Counted from the stretch's first letter, positions 26,171 to 39,243 are shown. The stretch: 64,000 nt of DNA from Tannerellaceae bacterium (GCA_031280645.1 JAITGL010000043.1:1-64000); one strand, 5' to 3'. Numbers and translations are program-made. The notes: generated by a model from the letters alone, not told the origin.

Positions 26171-26212
26171 AAAAAAAGCTCCTGCCGGTTGTTTTCTGGT
26201 AGGAGCTTTTTT
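26171..26212 (-). terminator. Bidirectional intrinsic terminator after rpoC
   Basis: A 15-bp stem (AAAAAAGCTCCTGCC with GGTAGGAGCTTTTTT, one G-U pair) around a short loop. Runs of A and T on either side make it work on both strands. It lies 30 bp past the rpoC stop and ends the tRNA-tuf-rpoBC transcription block. Confidence 0.9.
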
Positions 26213-26241
26213 ATTGAAGAGTCAATTAAAAAAAGGTTGCT

Positions 26242-29200
26242 TTAGTCGTTTCTGTCCGATTTCTTGTCCATCATGTTGAGCTCTCCTACGTTCTTGCGGT
26301 TGGCGAAGATTTTGTCAAATTCTTCTTTAGCGCCAACTACAAGTTTGTCGAAATCTCGCTGTCCGGTACCGGCGGGGATCAAGTGTCCGCAAATAACGTT
26401 TTCTTTTAGTCCTTCGAGGCGGTCGATCTTGCTGTTTATGGCTGCTTCGTTGAGTACCTTGGTTGTTTCCTGGAATGATGCGGCGGACATGAAGCTGTTT
26501 GTTTGCAGTGCGGCTCTTGTGATTCCTTGCAGGATTTGATTGGAGGTTGCCGGAACGGCGTCGCGGGCTTCAACGAGCTTGAGGTCGCGGCGCTTGAGCA
26601 TACTGTTTTCGTCTCTCAGCTTGCGTGCGGTAACGATTTGTCCAGGTTGCATGGTTTGTGAATCTCCCGGATCAGCCACTACTTTTTTGCCCCAAATTCT
26701 GTCGTTTTCATCCATTATTTCCAGCTTGTCAATTACTTGCTGCTCAAGGAATCGGGTGTCTCCAGGATCAACGACTTCAACCTTACGCATCATCTGTCGT
26801 ACGATAACTTCAAAGTGCTTGTCGTTAATTTTTACGCCTTGTAGTCGGTATACGTCTTGTACTTCGTTTACGATATATTCCTGCACTGCGGTGGGGCCTT
26901 TAATGGCCAGGATGTCGGATGGGGTGATTGCGCCGTCGGAGAGCGGCATGCCGGCGCGGATGTAGTCGTTTTCCTGAACGAGTAATTGCTTGGAAAGCGG
27001 TACCATGTATTTTTTTACTTCGCCCAGCTTGGATGTGACGGTGATTTCGCGGTTGCCACGCTTTACTTTGCCGAATCCGATTTCGCCGTCGATTTCGGCA
27101 ACTACGGCGGGATTGGAGGGGTTTCTCGCTTCAAAGAGTTCGGTTACACGGGGAAGTCCACCGGTTATATCGCCGGTCTTGCCTATTGCGCGTGGGATTT
27201 TGGCAAGTACTTCGCCGGCTTTTACAGCATCATTATTTTCCTTAACAACGTGCGATCCCAGCGGAAGCGTGTAGTTTTTCAGCGGTTTGCCTTCGTTGTT
27301 TACTACATGTATCATTGGGATTTTCGTTTTGTCTTTGGATTCTATGATGATTTTCTCTTTCAATCCGGTTGTCTCATCGCTTTCTATGGCATAAGTAACA
27401 CCTTCTTGTACATTTTCAAACTCAAGGGTTCCGGCAACTTCAGATACGATGACGGCGTTGAACGGATCCCACTCAACAATTGTGTCGCCTTTCTTTACTG
27501 TGCTTTCGCTGCTGAAATATAGTTTGGAACCGTAGGGGATATTATGCGTAAGGAGTACAATTTTGGTATTCGGTTCGATGATTCGCATTTCGGCAAGGCG
27601 GCTCACTACCACTTGATGTTTCCTCCCTAAAGTGTCTACGGAAGATACTGTGCGAAGCTCGTCGATTTCGAGAATACCGTTATATTTTGAAACAATACTG
27701 CTTTCGGTTGCGATATTGGAGGCGATACCTCCTACGTGAAAAGTACGCAGCGTGAGTTGAGTTCCCGGTTCGCCGATCGACTGTGCGGCAATAACGCCAA
27801 CTACTTCGCCTTTCTGCACCATTTGGCCAGTTGCCAGATTTCGACCGTAGCATTTAGCGCATACGCCTTTTTTGGATTCACAAGTAAGTACCGAGCGAAT
27901 TTCGACGCTTTCGATGGGCGAATCTTGAATTTTATGTGCGGCATCTTCGCGGATTTCTTCCCCAGCTTCAACAAGGAGTTCGCCTGAAAGAGGATGCTGG
28001 ATGTCGTGCACCGATACGCGTCCTAAAATGCGTTCATACAAGGATGCAATCACCTCTTCATTATTTTTCAGCTCTGAACATGCCAGTCCGCGAAGCGTTC
28101 CGCAGTCTTCTTCATTAATAATAACATCGTGAGAAACGTCAACAAGTCGGCGGGTAAGATATCCGGCATCGGCAGTTTTCAATGCGGTATCGGCCAATCC
28201 CTTTCGCGCTCCGTGAGTGGAAATGAAGTATTCAAGCACCGAGAGTCCTTCTTTGAAGTTTGCAAGGATGGGGTTTTCAATAATTTGTCCGCCTTCTGCA
28301 CCGCTTTTCTGAGGCTTGGCCATCAAGCCGCGCATACCGGAGAGTTGTCGGATCTGTTCTTTTGAACCGCGTGCGCCGGAATCCATCATCATGAATACGG
28401 AATTGAAGCCATCGTTGTCAGCTGTTAGTTTTTTGATGAGTATTTCCGACAGGCGGCTGTTTACATGAGTCCAAATGTCGATGATCTGGTTGTATCGTTC
28501 ATTGGTTGTGATGAAGCCCATGCTATAATTGTTCATTATTTGCTCAACTTCTTGATAGCCTTCTTCTACCAGACTGTCTTTTTCTTCGGGAATAAGCACG
28601 TCGGACAGGTTGAACGACAATCCGCCTTTGAATGCCATTTGGTATCCCAAATTCTTTATATCGTCGAGAAATTGCGCTGTACGGGCGACTCCGCAAGCTT
28701 TTATCACTTCGCCGATTATATCGCGAAGAGCTTTCTTACCGAGTACTTCATTAACAAAGCCCACTTCTTTGGGTACAAATTCATTTACCATCACGCGCCC
28801 AACAGACGTTTCGAGCATCACTTTGGTAAGATTTCCGGCTTCATCAACGGTTTTGACAATTACGTTGACGGGAGCATGAATATCGGTTTTGCCTTCGTTG
28901 TATGCTACTATCGCTTCTTCAACCCCGTAGAAAGTAAGGCCTTCGCCTTTGGCTCGCGGACGTAGTTTGGTTATATAGTACAATCCAAGAACCATGTCTT
29001 GCGAGGGTACGGTAATGGGTGCGCCGTTTGCCGGATTCAATATGTTATGCGAAGCAAGCATGAGCATTTGCGCTTCGAGAATGGCCTCATTACCCAGAGG
29101 TAGATGCACTGCCATTTGGTCACCATCAAAGTCCGCATTGAACGCTGTACATGATAATGGGTGTAGTTGAATTGCTTTTCCTTCTATAAGTTTTGGTTGA

Positions 29201-30540
29201 AAGGCTTGAATGCCCAAACGGTGCAAAGTTGGGGCGCGATTTAGCAATACCGGATGGCCTTTCATAACATATTCTAATATGTCCCAAACGACAGGTTCTT
29301 TTCTATCAACGATCTTCTTTGCCGATTTGACCGTTTTAACGATCCCACGCTCAATCAGCTTGCGAATGATAAAAGGCTTATACAGTTCGGCTGCCATATT
29401 TTTGGGAAGACCACATTCGTGCATCTTAAGTTCGGGGCCGACCACAATTACGGAACGAGCAGAATAGTCTACACGCTTTCCAAGCAAGTTCTGACGGAAG
29501 CGTCCTTGCTTTCCTTTCAAACTATCTGAAAGAGATTTGAGAGGGCGATTAGCATCGGTTTTAACGGCACTCGATTTGCGCGAATTATCAAACAGTGAAT
29601 CAACCGCCTCTTGAAGCATTCGCTTTTCATTACGAAGAATTACTTCCGGAGCCTTAATGTCGATCAACCGTTTCAAACGATTATTACGAATTATAACACG
29701 CCTATAAAGATCGTTCAGATCAGATGTAGCAAAACGTCCACCATCCAGCGGTACCAAAGGACGCAACTCCGGCGGAATAACAGGAACAACTTTTACAACC
29801 ATCCATTCGGGTCGATTACGTCCGCGCGCTGCACGGAAAGATTCCACTACTTGAAGCCGTTTCAACGCATCATTTTTACGCTGTTGAGAAGTATCGGTAC
29901 TAGCCCTGTGGCGTAATTCGTAAGACAGTGAATCCAAATCAATTCGGGAAAGCAAATCGTAAACAGCCTCAGCGCCTATTTTAGCGATAAACTTATTAGG
30001 ATCGGAATCGTCAAGCATTTGATTCTCCTTAGGCAGGCTGTCAATAATTTGCAAATATTCTTCTTCTGCAAGAAGTTCGAGAGTTTCTACCGAAGTGACA
30101 ATTCCCGATTGGATCACTACATATCGCTCATAGTAAATAATCGAATCAAGTTTTTTTGTCGGAATCCCCAACAGGTAACCAATCTTATTCGGTAAAGATC
30201 GAAAATACCAGATGTGAGCAACTGGGACGACCAAATGTATATGTCCCATACGCTCCCTTCTTACTTTCTTTTCTGTAACTTCCACGCCACAACGGTCGCA
30301 TACAATGCCTTTATAGCGAATGCGTTTATATTTTCCGCAATGGCACTCATAGTCCTTAATAGGACCAAAGATTCGCTCGCAGAACAAACCGTCACGTTCT
30401 GGCTTGTAGGTACGGTAGTTGATCGTTTCGGGTTTCAATACTTCTCCGCTAGAATTCTCAAGAATTTCTTCGGGTGAAGCCAAACCTATTGTAATCTTCG
30501 AAAAGTTACTCTTTATCTTGTTTTCTTTTCTAAAAGCCAT
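26242..30540 (-). CDS. rpoC: DNA-directed RNA polymerase subunit beta'
   Basis: 1432 residues, full length for this phylum. It forms the catalytic clamp of RNA polymerase. Visible are the N-terminal zinc-binding CHCGKYK and CDRCGVEV pairs, the magnesium-chelating active-site [15 protein letters not shown], the bridge/trigger region [16 protein letters not shown], and the second zinc site [17 protein letters not shown]. The gene follows rpoB by 146 bp and is last in the minus-strand block. Base composition is AT-richer than that of the flanking accessory genes, as for the whole block. Confidence 0.99.
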   Translation of the reverse strand: MAFRKENKIKSNFSKITIGLASPEEILENSSGEVLKPETINYRTYKPERDGLFCERIFGPIKDYECHCGKYKRIRYKGIVCDRCGVEVTEKKVRRERMGHIHLVVPVAHIWYFRSLPNKIGYLLGIPTKKLDSIIYYERYVVIQSGIVTSVETLELLAEEEYLQIIDSLPKENQMLDDSDPNKFIAKIGAEAVYDLLSRIDLDSLSYELRHRASTDTSQQRKNDALKRLQVVESFRAARGRNRPEWMVVKVVPVIPPELRPLVPLDGGRFATSDLNDLYRRVIIRNNRLKRLIDIKAPEVILRNEKRMLQEAVDSLFDNSRKSSAVKTDANRPLKSLSDSLKGKQGRFRQNLLGKRVDYSARSVIVVGPELKMHECGLPKNMAAELYKPFIIRKLIERGIVKTVKSAKKIVDRKEPVVWDILEYVMKGHPVLLNRAPTLHRLGIQAFQPKLIEGKAIQLHPLSCTAFNADFDGDQMAVHLPLGNEAILEAQMLMLASHNILNPANGAPITVPSQDMVLGLYYITKLRPRAKGEGLTFYGVEEAIVAYNEGKTDIHAPVNVIVKTVDEAGNLTKVMLETSVGRVMVNEFVPKEVGFVNEVLGKKALRDIIGEVIKACGVARTAQFLDDIKNLGYQMAFKGGLSFNLSDVLIPEEKDSLVEEGYQEVEQIMNNYSMGFITTNERYNQIIDIWTHVNSRLSEILIKKLTADNDGFNSVFMMMDSGARGSKEQIRQLSGMRGLMAKPQKSGAEGGQIIENPILANFKEGLSVLEYFISTHGARKGLADTALKTADAGYLTRRLVDVSHDVIINEEDCGTLRGLACSELKNNEEVIASLYERILGRVSVHDIQHPLSGELLVEAGEEIREDAAHKIQDSPIESVEIRSVLTCESKKGVCAKCYGRNLATGQMVQKGEVVGVIAAQSIGEPGTQLTLRTFHVGGIASNIATESSIVSKYNGILEIDELRTVSSVDTLGRKHQVVVSRLAEMRIIEPNTKIVLLTHNIPYGSKLYFSSESTVKKGDTIVEWDPFNAVIVSEVAGTLEFENVQEGVTYAIESDETTGLKEKIIIESKDKTKIPMIHVVNNEGKPLKNYTLPLGSHVVKENNDAVKAGEVLAKIPRAIGKTGDITGGLPRVTELFEARNPSNPAVVAEIDGEIGFGKVKRGNREITVTSKLGEVKKYMVPLSKQLLVQENDYIRAGMPLSDGAITPSDILAIKGPTAVQEYIVNEVQDVYRLQGVKINDKHFEVIVRQMMRKVEVVDPGDTRFLEQQVIDKLEIMDENDRIWGKKVVADPGDSQTMQPGQIVTARKLRDENSMLKRRDLKLVEARDAVPATSNQILQGITRAALQTNSFMSAASFQETTKVLNEAAINSKIDRLEGLKENVICGHLIPAGTGQRDFDKLVVGAKEEFDKIFANRKNVGELNMMDKKSDRND

Positions 30541-30686
30541 ATTGAAAGATATATGAGTTTAATTTTGATGGATGGAAAATATGTTGCGCATCACAGGCTT
30601 GGGATTCTGATATGATAGTTTGCCTCTGTCGGTTCGGAGAATTCTCCGCAAAACATTCGTTTGATACATCATTTTTCTGGAAAGAT

Positions 30687-33600
30687 CTAATCAAGTGTAA
30701 AACTCAAACCAAGACCTCTCAATTCGTGTAACAGAACGTTCAGAGATTCTGGTATTCCGGGATTTGGCATATTATCGCCTTTTACAATTGCTTCATAAGC
30801 TTTCGAACGTCCAACAACGTCATCAGATTTGATAGTCAGTATTTCTTGCAAAATATGTGCTGCGCCGAAAGCTTCTAGTGCCCAGACTTCCATTTCGCCG
30901 AACCGTTGACCGCCGAATTGCGCTTTACCTCCCAACGGTTGCTGGGTAATAAGCGAATAAGGCCCTATCGAGCGAGCGTGCATCTTATCGTCAACCATGT
31001 GGCCTAGTTTCAAGAAATAAGTGAGTCCAACGGTTGCCGGCTGGTCGAAACGTTCCCCGGTTCCACCGTCATACAAGAACGTTTTACCGTAACGAGGTAA
31101 TTTGGCCTTATCCGTCCATTCGTTCAAGTCATCCATGGATGCTCCGTCAAAAATAGGTGTTGCAAATTTCACATTCATAGCATAACCTGCCCATCCTAAA
31201 ACGGCTTCAAAAATTTGTCCTAAATTCATACGCGAGGGTACCCCTAAAGGATTTAAACAAATATCGACAGGAGTACCATCGGCAAGGAAAGGCATATCTT
31301 CCTGACGTACAATCTTAGATACAATACCTTTATTGCCATGCCGACCGGCCATCTTGTCGCCCACTTGTATTTTACGTTTTTTTGCAATATAAACCTTTGC
31401 CATTTGTACAATCCCGGTCGGGAGCTCATCACCTATTGTAAGATCAAATTTTTTACGCCTTAATTCGGCATCAAGCTCTTTATACTTTTTCGTGTAGTTT
31501 TGAATGATTTCTTTAATCAATTCATTTCTGGAAGGATCAGAGGTCCATTTGCCTATTTGTATCACGTTGAAATCCAGAGATTCCAATTCTTTACGGGAAA
31601 TTTTGATGCCCTTAGCAATTAATTCTGTATTATTCGCAAGATCTTTCACGCCCTGTGAAACCTTACCATTAACAAGCGTCAGTAGCTTATCAATCAGAAC
31701 AGTTTTCAGTATGGCAATTTTCTCCTCATATTCTTCATCAAGTTTTGGAAGGAGAGCTTTGTCGGTTAGGCGCGATTTACGTTTCTTTATTGCTTTAGAA
31801 AAAAGATTTGTTTCTATCACCACTCCTGAAAGTGACGGAGTAGCCTTCAATGATGCATCTTTTACATCGCCTGCTTTATCTCCAAATATGGCTCTTAATA
31901 ACTTTTCTTCCGGCGAAGGATCGGATTCACCTTTCGGTGTAATTTTACCTATCAGTATATCACCCGGTTCAATGCGTGCACCCACACGAACGATGCCTCT
32001 GTCATCAAGATCACGGGTAGCTTCCTCACTTACATTAGGTATGTCGGAGGTTAATTCCTCCATTCCCCTTTTTGTTTCGCGAACTTCCAGAATATACTCA
32101 TCAACATGTACCGAAGTAAAAACGTCATCCCATACAATTCGCTCGTTCAGCACTATTGCGTCTTCATAATTATATCCTTTCCACGGCATATAGGCAACTT
32201 TGACGTTACGTCCAAGAGCAAGTTCTCCTTTTTTAGTTGAATAACCTTCTGTTAGAATTTGGCCGGCTTTTACACGATCGCCACGTTCACATATAGGATG
32301 TAGGTCAACAGTTGTGCTCTGGTTTGTTTTTCGCCATTTAGGTATATTATAAGTATGCACGGCATCTTCAAAACTAATAAACTCTTCGCTTTCCGTCCGG
32401 TCATACTGGATTTTGATAGTTGTAGCATCGACAGAAACTACAACGCCATCATGTTTCGCTATAATTTGTGTACGCGAATCTCTTGCAACTTGAGCTTCTA
32501 TCCCAGTTCCTACAATAGGAGCTTCGGGGCGTAATAACGGCACAGCCTGGCGCATCATGTTTGATCCCATAAGTGCGCGATTTGCATCGTCGTGTTCAAG
32601 GAAAGGAATTAGAGATGCAGCAATGGAAGCAATTTGTGTTGGCGAAACATCCATTAAATCTACTTCTTCCGGTGTTACTTGCGGAAAATCAGCTTCAAGT
32701 CTTGACTTTATTCTTTCGTCTACAAACTTTCCAGAACTATCTAACGAGGCGTTCCCTTGAGCAATAATCAGTTTTTCTTCCTCCTCGGCGGTATAGTATC
32801 GCAACCCTTCATCTGAAAAATCAACTATACCATCTTGAACCCTGCGGTATGGAGTAGAAATGAAACCAAGTTCATTAATTTTAGCATAGACGCAAAGCGA
32901 AGAAATTAATCCGATATTAGGGCCTTCTGGAGTTTCAATAGGGCATAATCGCCCATAATGTGTATAATGAACGTCGCGCACTTCAAATCCGGCTCTCTCT
33001 CTTGACAAACCACCAGGACCTAAAGCTGACAAGCGGCGTTTATGAGTGATTTCGGCCAATGGATTAGTTTGATCCATGAATTGCGACAGAGCATTTGTCC
33101 CGAAAAATGAGTTTACGACAGAAGATATAGTCTTTGCATTAATAAGGTCAATAGGAGTAAAAACTTCATTATCCCTGACATTCATACGTTCACGCACTGT
33201 TCGCGACATACGAGCCAAGCCAATACCAAATTGATTATACAATTGCTCACCAACAGTACGAACACGACGATTACTTAAATGATCGATATCGTCAACTATT
33301 GCTTTCGAATTGATCAACTCGATCAAATACTTGATGATTTCGATAATATCTTCTTTTGTTAGTACTTTTGTGTCTTCACTTGTATTCAGATTCAGTTTTT
33401 TATTGATTCTGTAACGGCCAACTTCACCTAAATCATAGCGTTTTTCCGAGAAAAACAAGTTGGCAATCACCTCGCGTGCACTTGCTTCATCAGCCGGTTC
33501 GGCATTTCGTAGTTGTCGATAAATATACAGGACTGCTTCTTTTTCAGAGTTACTTGGATCTTTTTGCAGAGTATTGTAAATGATTGCATAGTCTGAAAGG

Positions 33601-34502
33601 TTCAGATCATCACGATGTAGCAATATATTTTGTGCTCCAGATTCTATGATCGCTTCTATATTATCATTGTCCAAGATAGACTCCCTATCTATAATAACAT
33701 CATTACGTTCTATAGATACAACCTCGCCGGTATCTTCGTCTACAAAATCTTCAACCCAAGTTTTTAATACACGAGCGGCTAATTTGCGTCCGATCAGTTT
33801 ATTTAGATTTGGCCTGCTAACTTTTACCTCTTCAGCAAGATTGAAAATTTCAAGAATATTTCGATCGCTTTCAAAACCAATTGCTCTTAGTAAAGTTGTA
33901 ACCGGCAACTTCTTTTTACGATCAATATATGCGTACATTATACTATTTATATCAGTGGCAAATTCAATCCAGGAACCTTTAAATGGAATGATTCTTGCTG
34001 AATACAATTTAGTCCCATTAGCGTGTACGCTTTGTCCAAAAAATACTCCCGGTGAACGATGTAACTGTGAAACAACTACTCGCTCCGCCCCATTAATCAC
34101 AAAAGTTCCTTTTCCCGTCATATAAGGGATCGGGCCTAAATAAACGTCCTGGATTACAGTATCGAAATCTTCATGATCTGGATCCGTACAGTATAGTTTT
34201 AACTTTGCTTTCAACGGAACACTGTATGTCAAACCACGGGCGATACACTCGTCTATTGTATAGCGAGGAGGATCTATGTAATAGTCAAGAAACTCTAACA
34301 CAAAATTGTTACGTGTATCCGCTATCGGGAAGTTTTCTGCGAAAACTTTATATAGCCCTTCCTTTTTTCTCTTGTCGGAAGGAGTATCAATTTGAAGAAA
34401 ATCTTGGAATGATTTCAATTGAACTTCGAGAAAGTCCGGATAGGAAAGAGGATTTTTTATCGAAGCAAAATTAACTCTTGGTTTTACGAATATAGTAGAC
34501 AT
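30687..34502 (-). CDS. rpoB: DNA-directed RNA polymerase subunit beta
   Basis: 1271 residues, full length. With beta' it forms the active centre of RNA polymerase. The rifampicin pocket ([20 protein letters not shown] followed by [10 protein letters not shown]) keeps the Gln, Asp, His and Ser residues usually altered in resistant mutants. Other landmarks are [13 protein letters not shown], the GYNYEDAI segment, [11 protein letters not shown] and the C-terminal [20 protein letters not shown]. It lies between rplL (105-bp gap) and rpoC (146-bp gap). Confidence 0.99.
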   Translation of the reverse strand: MSTIFVKPRVNFASIKNPLSYPDFLEVQLKSFQDFLQIDTPSDKRKKEGLYKVFAENFPIADTRNNFVLEFLDYYIDPPRYTIDECIARGLTYSVPLKAKLKLYCTDPDHEDFDTVIQDVYLGPIPYMTGKGTFVINGAERVVVSQLHRSPGVFFGQSVHANGTKLYSARIIPFKGSWIEFATDINSIMYAYIDRKKKLPVTTLLRAIGFESDRNILEIFNLAEEVKVSRPNLNKLIGRKLAARVLKTWVEDFVDEDTGEVVSIERNDVIIDRESILDNDNIEAIIESGAQNILLHRDDLNLSDYAIIYNTLQKDPSNSEKEAVLYIYRQLRNAEPADEASAREVIANLFFSEKRYDLGEVGRYRINKKLNLNTSEDTKVLTKEDIIEIIKYLIELINSKAIVDDIDHLSNRRVRTVGEQLYNQFGIGLARMSRTVRERMNVRDNEVFTPIDLINAKTISSVVNSFFGTNALSQFMDQTNPLAEITHKRRLSALGPGGLSRERAGFEVRDVHYTHYGRLCPIETPEGPNIGLISSLCVYAKINELGFISTPYRRVQDGIVDFSDEGLRYYTAEEEEKLIIAQGNASLDSSGKFVDERIKSRLEADFPQVTPEEVDLMDVSPTQIASIAASLIPFLEHDDANRALMGSNMMRQAVPLLRPEAPIVGTGIEAQVARDSRTQIIAKHDGVVVSVDATTIKIQYDRTESEEFISFEDAVHTYNIPKWRKTNQSTTVDLHPICERGDRVKAGQILTEGYSTKKGELALGRNVKVAYMPWKGYNYEDAIVLNERIVWDDVFTSVHVDEYILEVRETKRGMEELTSDIPNVSEEATRDLDDRGIVRVGARIEPGDILIGKITPKGESDPSPEEKLLRAIFGDKAGDVKDASLKATPSLSGVVIETNLFSKAIKKRKSRLTDKALLPKLDEEYEEKIAILKTVLIDKLLTLVNGKVSQGVKDLANNTELIAKGIKISRKELESLDFNVIQIGKWTSDPSRNELIKEIIQNYTKKYKELDAELRRKKFDLTIGDELPTGIVQMAKVYIAKKRKIQVGDKMAGRHGNKGIVSKIVRQEDMPFLADGTPVDICLNPLGVPSRMNLGQIFEAVLGWAGYAMNVKFATPIFDGASMDDLNEWTDKAKLPRYGKTFLYDGGTGERFDQPATVGLTYFLKLGHMVDDKMHARSIGPYSLITQQPLGGKAQFGGQRFGEMEVWALEAFGAAHILQEILTIKSDDVVGRSKAYEAIVKGDNMPNPGIPESLNVLLHELRGLGLSFTLD

Positions 34503-34607
34503 TTAGTTGGGAATTTATTACACCAAATGTAAATACAGATAAAAGATTAAGAATCTCCTTATTAGGAAATTCTTAACCAATTATCTGGAATTTTAGAATT
34601 ATAAAAA

Positions 34608-34985
34608 CTATTTAAGCTCAACTTCTGCTCCAGCGTCTTCCAAGCTTTTCTTTAGCCCTTCTGCATCTGCCTTGGCTATACCTTCTTTAACAACATTAGG
34701 AGTGCCGTCGACTAAATCTTTCGCTTCTTTTAGAGTCAAACCGGTCAGTTCCTTAACCAACTTAACAATAGCTAATTTATTCGTGCCTGGGGCTTTAAGC
34801 ACTACATCGAAAGATGTTTTTTCCTCTACAACTTCAGCCGAAGCACCTGCTATAGGAGCTGCAACTGCAACTGCGGCAGCAGCGGGTTCAATACCATATT
34901 CTTCTTTCAGAATAGTTGCCAATTCACTAACTTCTTTTACGGTCAAGCTCACTAATTGTTCTGCAAAAGCTTTTAAATCTGCCAT
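34608..34985 (-). CDS. rplL: 50S ribosomal protein L7/L12
   Basis: 125 residues, normal size. It forms the dimers of the ribosomal stalk that recruit GTPase factors. The N-terminal dimerisation helix ([20 protein letters not shown]), Ala-rich hinge ([14 protein letters not shown]) and C-terminal factor-binding domain ([30 protein letters not shown]) are all present. It follows rplJ by 22 bp in the usual order, with rpoB next. Expression of L10 and L12 is normally autoregulated through an rplJ leader; none is evident here because rplJ follows rplA by 13 bp. Confidence 0.98.
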   Translation of the reverse strand: MADLKAFAEQLVSLTVKEVSELATILKEEYGIEPAAAAVAVAAPIAGASAEVVEEKTSFDVVLKAPGTNKLAIVKLVKELTGLTLKEAKDLVDGTPNVVKEGIAKADAEGLKKSLEDAGAEVELK

Positions 34986-35007
34986 TTTTTTTGTATAATT
35001 TAAATCA

Positions 35008-35559
35008 TTATTTACTATAAACGATAACTTTATCCTCTTCCAAAGTTTTCAAAACACCCAAAATAGTTTGTCCTGATGATTGCAGTGCCAAAATTATATT
35101 CTTTGCCGGAGATTGTAACAATGCAATGATATCTCCAAGAAGTTCTTCTTTACTCTTGATATTTACTAGTGCCTCCAAGTAATCAGCCCCAACATAAAAA
35201 CTTTCCTGTACATAGGCAGCCTTCAATTGTGGCCTGATGTTTTTTTTGTCTTTTGATGCTTTCGTAAACTCTTTAATCAAGCGAGCAGCGACATTTGTTG
35301 TATGTGATAACATAATAGCAGTATTACCTTTCAAGGCTACATTCAATGCTGAATAATCCTCCTCAATGTTTTCAAATACTTTTTTTAGCAAAGTATTCTT
35401 AACGACCATTAATTTTACACCTTGTTTAAAACATTCCCGTCGCAACGCACTTGTTTTGCCTGCATTCAAAGCTTCTATATCTGTCAGATAAAAATTTGGA
35501 TATTCTTTTACAACTTCTGAAAGTTGCTCTATAATCTTAGCCTTATCTTCCTTTTTCAT
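35008..35559 (-). CDS. rplJ: 50S ribosomal protein L10
   Basis: 183 residues, slightly longer than most L10 proteins. It anchors the L7/L12 dimers to 23S rRNA near the GTPase centre. The N-terminal [20 protein letters not shown], the [20 protein letters not shown] block and the central [10 protein letters not shown] are characteristic; the C-terminal helix for L12 binding follows. It is placed between rplA (13-bp gap) and rplL (22-bp gap). Confidence 0.97.
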   Translation of the reverse strand: MKKEDKAKIIEQLSEVVKEYPNFYLTDIEALNAGKTSALRRECFKQGVKLMVVKNTLLKKVFENIEEDYSALNVALKGNTAIMLSHTTNVAARLIKEFTKASKDKKNIRPQLKAAYVQESFYVGADYLEALVNIKSKEELLGDIIALLQSPAKNIILALQSSGQTILGVLKTLEEDKVIVYSK

Positions 35560-35572
35560 CGCTAACTATTTA

Positions 35573-36271
35573 TTAAATTTCATCAACTGATTTAGGATCA
35601 ACTTTTATACTTGCACTCATAGTGCTTGAAAGATAAATGCTCTTAATATAGGTACCTTTTGCTGCGGAAGGCTTCAACTTTACCAAAGTTGAAACAAATT
35701 CCTTGGCATTCTCACGGATCTGGTCGGGATTAAATGAAACTTTGCCTATCGAAGAATGAACTATACCGGTCTTATCAACTTTAAAATCGATTTTCCCCTG
35801 TTTTACTTCTTTGATAGCTTGGCCTATTTCATTAGTAACAGTACCGCTTTTGGGATTAGGCATTAATCCTCTTGGACCTAATATCCTTCCTAAAGCACCT
35901 ATTTTTCCCATTACCGAAGGCAATGTTATAATCACATCCATATCAGTCCAGCCACCTTTGATTTTGTCTATATACTCATCCAACCCGACATAATCAGCAC
36001 CAGCAGCTGCTGCTTCGACTTCCTTATCGGGAGTACATAACGCAAGAACCCGAACTTGCTTTCCTGTACCGTGAGGCAACGATACAACACCTCTCAACAT
36101 TTGATTGGCTTTACGAGGATCAATACCCAAGCGGACATCCATATCTACCGAAGCATCAAATTTTGTTGTTGTAATCTCTTTAACCAACGACGATGCATCT
36201 TTTAGTGTATATGTTTTCCCTGTTTCAATTTTGCCTGAAACCAGCTTTTGATTTTTCGTAACTCTACTCAT
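35573..36271 (-). CDS. rplA: 50S ribosomal protein L1
   Basis: 232 residues, normal size. L1 forms the mobile stalk that guides E-site tRNA out, and in many bacteria represses the rplK-rplA transcript. Landmarks are [53 protein letters not shown], and [15 protein letters not shown] near the end. The start codon overlaps the end of rplK by 8 bp, indicating translational coupling. Confidence 0.98.
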   Translation of the reverse strand: MSRVTKNQKLVSGKIETGKTYTLKDASSLVKEITTTKFDASVDMDVRLGIDPRKANQMLRGVVSLPHGTGKQVRVLALCTPDKEVEAAAAGADYVGLDEYIDKIKGGWTDMDVIITLPSVMGKIGALGRILGPRGLMPNPKSGTVTNEIGQAIKEVKQGKIDFKVDKTGIVHSSIGKVSFNPDQIRENAKEFVSTLVKLKPSAAKGTYIKSIYLSSTMSASIKVDPKSVDEI

Positions 36272-36728
36272 CTAAACTGAACTTTTTATTATTACCAGGG
36301 AATGTTCCTTTTACCGTTATACCCATACTCCTCGCTGTACCTGCAACCATATTCATGGCAGCATCTACAGTAAAACAATTTAAATCAACGAGCTTATCCT
36401 CTGCTATCACTTTTACCTGTTCCCAAGTTATTTCCGCAATTTTTTTACGATTTGGTTCAGCAGAACCGCCTTTTATTTTAGCCGCTTCAAACAGTTGAAT
36501 GGCCACCGGAGGCGTTTTTACGACAAACTCAAACGATTTATCAGTGTAGTAAGTAATTACAACCGGTAATATCTTACCGCTTTTGTCCTGGGTTCTGGCA
36601 TTAAACTGCTTGCAAAACTCCATAATATTTATACCTTTAGATCCCAAAGCGGGACCCACAGGAGGAGAAGGGTTTGCTGCTCCTCCTTTAATTTGTAACT
36701 TGATTTGTCCTGCAATTTCTTTTGCCAT
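36264..36728 (-). CDS. rplK: 50S ribosomal protein L11
   Basis: 154 residues, a few longer than most L11. It binds the GTPase-associated region of 23S rRNA and modulates factor binding and the stringent response. The N-terminal [33 protein letters not shown] and the C-terminal [12 protein letters not shown] are typical. It overlaps rplA by 8 bp and follows nusG by 62 bp. Confidence 0.98.
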   Translation of the reverse strand: MAKEIAGQIKLQIKGGAANPSPPVGPALGSKGINIMEFCKQFNARTQDKSGKILPVVITYYTDKSFEFVVKTPPVAIQLFEAAKIKGGSAEPNRKKIAEITWEQVKVIAEDKLVDLNCFTVDAAMNMVAGTARSMGITVKGTFPGNNKKFSLDE

Positions 36729-36790
36729 ATTTTATCTATTTATAAACAATATATAACCAACCAGAATAAATCACCCCGTAACACAAGTTA

Positions 36791-37333
36791 TTATTCCTTC
36801 TCTACTTGCATATAACCCAATTCCAACGGGGTTTTTCTGCCAAAAATTTTCACCATTACTTTCAATTTCTTTTTTTCAACATTGACAGATTCAATTACGC
36901 CGGTAAATCCGCTAAACGGGCCAAAAATAACTTTTACGTTCTCTCCCACATAATATTGAACTTCCACTTCGTTTCTCAACTCCTGTAATTCATCTACCGT
37001 GCCTAATATACGGTTAACTTCTGTAGGACGTAAAGGTACCGGATCTTCAGAACCGCCAAGGAAACCTATCACATTGGGAACGTTTCTTAACCTATGAGTA
37101 ACTTCTCCAACCAAAACCGCTTCAATTAAGACATACCCCGGAAGATACGCCCTTTCTTTCAGCACTTTTTTCCCATTACGCAAAACATAAGTTTTTTCGG
37201 TTGGAATCAACACTTGTGATACATAGTCTTTCAAGTCTGTATTTTTTAATTCAGCTTCCAGATATTCTCTAACTTTATTCTCCTTACCACTAATGGCGCG
37301 TAGAACATAAAATTTTTTCTCAACGTCAGACAT
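36791..37333 (-). CDS. nusG: Transcription termination/antitermination protein NusG
   Basis: 180 residues. The N-terminal NGN domain (KFYVLRAISGKENKVREYLE; LPGYVLIEA; VPNVIGFLGG) binds the RNA polymerase clamp, and the C-terminal KOW domain (KVIFGPFSGFTGVIESVN) contacts Rho or ribosomal protein S10. It follows secE by 17 bp, the conserved order. Confidence 0.97.
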   Translation of the reverse strand: MSDVEKKFYVLRAISGKENKVREYLEAELKNTDLKDYVSQVLIPTEKTYVLRNGKKVLKERAYLPGYVLIEAVLVGEVTHRLRNVPNVIGFLGGSEDPVPLRPTEVNRILGTVDELQELRNEVEVQYYVGENVKVIFGPFSGFTGVIESVNVEKKKLKVMVKIFGRKTPLELGYMQVEKE

Positions 37334-37350
37334 ATCTTTCTTGCCGTATC

Positions 37351-37545
37351 TTAAAACAATATCTTGTAAACCATCCGCATGATGTTCTCAAAAGCAGAAT
37401 CAACCAGAAATATTAATACTGCGATAATAAGGGAAGCAAACATTACAACCACAGCACTGCTTGAAAGCTCATTTCTAGTCGGCCAAGAAACTTTATAAAC
37501 AAGTTCGTTATAAGATTCTTTGAAATAATTTATTATTTTATTCAT
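37351..37545 (-). CDS. secE: Preprotein translocase subunit SecE
   Basis: 64 residues, the normal short bacterial form with one membrane helix (SAVVVMFASLIIAVLIFLVD) preceded by the conserved amphipathic ESYNELVYKVSWPTRNELSS segment that clamps SecY. The start at 37545 is chosen because a longer open frame would run into the tRNA-Trp gene at 37563-37635; ATG 37551 (two residues longer) is also possible. SecE belongs to the SecYEG channel. The order tRNA-Trp, secE, nusG is conserved. Confidence 0.95.
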   Translation of the reverse strand: MNKIINYFKESYNELVYKVSWPTRNELSSSAVVVMFASLIIAVLIFLVDSAFENIMRMVYKILF

Positions 37546-37562
37546 CTGCATTATGCATTTAG

Positions 37563-37635
37563 CACGGATAGAGAGACTCGAACTCCCGACACCTGGTTTT
37601 GGAGACCAGTGCTCTACCAACTGAGCTACATCCGT
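37563..37635 (-). tRNA. tRNA-Trp (CCA)
   Basis: 73 nt without encoded CCA. The acceptor stem ACGGATG/TATCCGT has one G-U pair; the discriminator is G, as for Trp. Anticodon loop CTCCAAA, anticodon CCA. D-arm GCTCAGTTGGTAGAGC and T-loop TTCGAGT are regular. It lies between tuf and secE. Confidence 0.97.
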
Positions 37636-37675
37636 GTATTCCTCCCTTCCTTTTTAATATTGAAGGAAGGGATAT

Positions 37676-38863
37676 TTAGTCTAATAGTTCTGTTATCTGA
37701 CCTGCACCGACTGTACGTCCTCCTTCACGGATAGCAAAACGTAAACCTTCGCTACATGCTACCGGGTATATCAATTCAACGGTGATGGATACATTATCGC
37801 CAGGCATTACCATTTCGGTTCCTTCGGGAAGAGTAATTTCACCCGTAACGTCCAATGTGCGAATATAGAACTGAGGACGATATTTGTTGTGGAATGGAGT
37901 ATGACGTCCGCCTTCTTCTTTCTTCAGAATATATACCTCTGCTCTTACTTTAGAATGTGGTTTCACCTTATTCGGGTGGGTAATAACCATACCTCGTTTT
38001 ACTTCATTCTTGTCAATACCGCGCAGCAGCAAGCCTACATTATCCCCAGCCTGGCCTTCGTCAAGTATTTTACGAAACATTTCAACGCCTGTCACAACCG
38101 ATTTCAGTCCCTGAGCTCCTAAACCAATGATTTGAACTTCTTCGCCAGTTCTGATAATACCGGTTTCAATACGTCCGGTAGCAACCGTTCCGCGTCCGGT
38201 AATTGAGAACACGTCTTCAACCGGCATAAGGAATGGTTTGTCGATTTCGCGCGGAGGAAGTGGGATCCATGTGTCGCAGGCATCCATTAGTTCTACTACT
38301 TTGTCTTCCCATTGCGGGTCGCCATTCAGTGCGCCTAAAGCCGAACCGCGGATTACTGGTGTATTATCGCCGTCAAATTCATAGAAAGATAATAGGTCTC
38401 TCATTTCCATTTCAACGAGTTCCAACATCTCTTCGTCGTCAACCGAGTCGCACTTGTTCATGAATACAACTAATTTGGGAACGTTTACTTGGCGAGCTAA
38501 AAGAATATGTTCGCGCGTTTGAGGCATCGGACCATCGGTTGCCGCCACAACGATAATTGCGCCGTCCATCTGTGCTGCGCCCGTTACCATGTTCTTAACA
38601 TAGTCGGCATGACCCGGACAGTCTACATGCGCATAGTGGCGATTGGCCGTTTGATATTCCACGTGAGCCGTGTTAATGGTAATACCCCTTTCTTTTTCTT
38701 CGGGGGCATTGTCGATAGAGTCGAACGATCGTATCTCCGAAAGACCTTTTTTGGCTAATACCGTAGTAATAGCGGCTGTCAATGTTGTTTTACCGTGGTC
38801 AACATGGCCGATTGTACCTATGTTAACGTGAGGCTTTGTCCTGTCAAAATGTTCTTTTGCCAT
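37676..38863 (-). CDS. tuf: Elongation factor Tu
   Basis: 395 residues, full length. It delivers aminoacyl-tRNA to the ribosome as a GTP complex. G-domain motifs are [26 protein letters not shown] and NKCD (in FMNKCDSVD). The switch region [12 protein letters not shown] is intact. Domains 2 and 3 follow, ending [14 protein letters not shown]. It is preceded by tRNA-Thr and followed by tRNA-Trp, in the same layout as the tRNA-tufB block of enterobacteria. Confidence 0.99.
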   Translation of the reverse strand: MAKEHFDRTKPHVNIGTIGHVDHGKTTLTAAITTVLAKKGLSEIRSFDSIDNAPEEKERGITINTAHVEYQTANRHYAHVDCPGHADYVKNMVTGAAQMDGAIIVVAATDGPMPQTREHILLARQVNVPKLVVFMNKCDSVDDEEMLELVEMEMRDLLSFYEFDGDNTPVIRGSALGALNGDPQWEDKVVELMDACDTWIPLPPREIDKPFLMPVEDVFSITGRGTVATGRIETGIIRTGEEVQIIGLGAQGLKSVVTGVEMFRKILDEGQAGDNVGLLLRGIDKNEVKRGMVITHPNKVKPHSKVRAEVYILKKEEGGRHTPFHNKYRPQFYIRTLDVTGEITLPEGTEMVMPGDNVSITVELIYPVACSEGLRFAIREGGRTVGAGQITELLD

Positions 38864-38918
38864 AGCTTAAATGTTCTTTATAATTAATGATCTTATTCAA
38901 ATATGCTTTTTTCTGTTG

Positions 38919-38990
<72 letters not shown>

Positions 38991-39039
38991 TAAATACGTG
39001 TAATATATTTAAAATATCTCCCGATTGATTTTCCGGGCG

Positions 39040-39068
39040 CAAAGATAATGTATTTTTTATTCTGCAAA
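39040..39068 (-). promoter_or_regulatory. Internal promoter for tRNA-Thr and tuf
   Basis: On the minus strand TTTG (39065-39068), 17-bp spacer, TATCTTTG (39040-39047): both elements perfect. It lies between tRNA-Gly and tRNA-Thr, so tRNA-Thr/tuf and downstream genes have a strong promoter of their own in addition to the one before tRNA-Tyr. Confidence 0.8.
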
Positions 39069-39170
39069 CAAGTGGCATCTCAAAAAAAAATCTGCCGTTT
39101 GATGCTCACAAGGAGAATAATCTTTTACGACTTCCAAAATTTATACTTGCCAAACAATTTTCCATTTTGG

Positions 39171-39243
39171 AGCGGAAGACGGGACTCAAACCCGCGACCC
39201 TCAGCTTGGAAGGCTAATGCTCTATCGACTGAGCTACTTCCGC
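39171..39243 (-). tRNA. tRNA-Gly (TCC)
   Basis: 73 nt; acceptor stem GCGGAAG/CTTCCGC perfect, anticodon loop CTTCCAA with anticodon TCC, discriminator U, T-loop TTTGAGT. It is the second tRNA of the cluster before tuf. Confidence 0.96.

Noticed and set aside
37546..37620. Longer secE start
   Set aside because: The extension would be encoded by the tRNA-Trp gene, so the true start is at 37545 or 37551.
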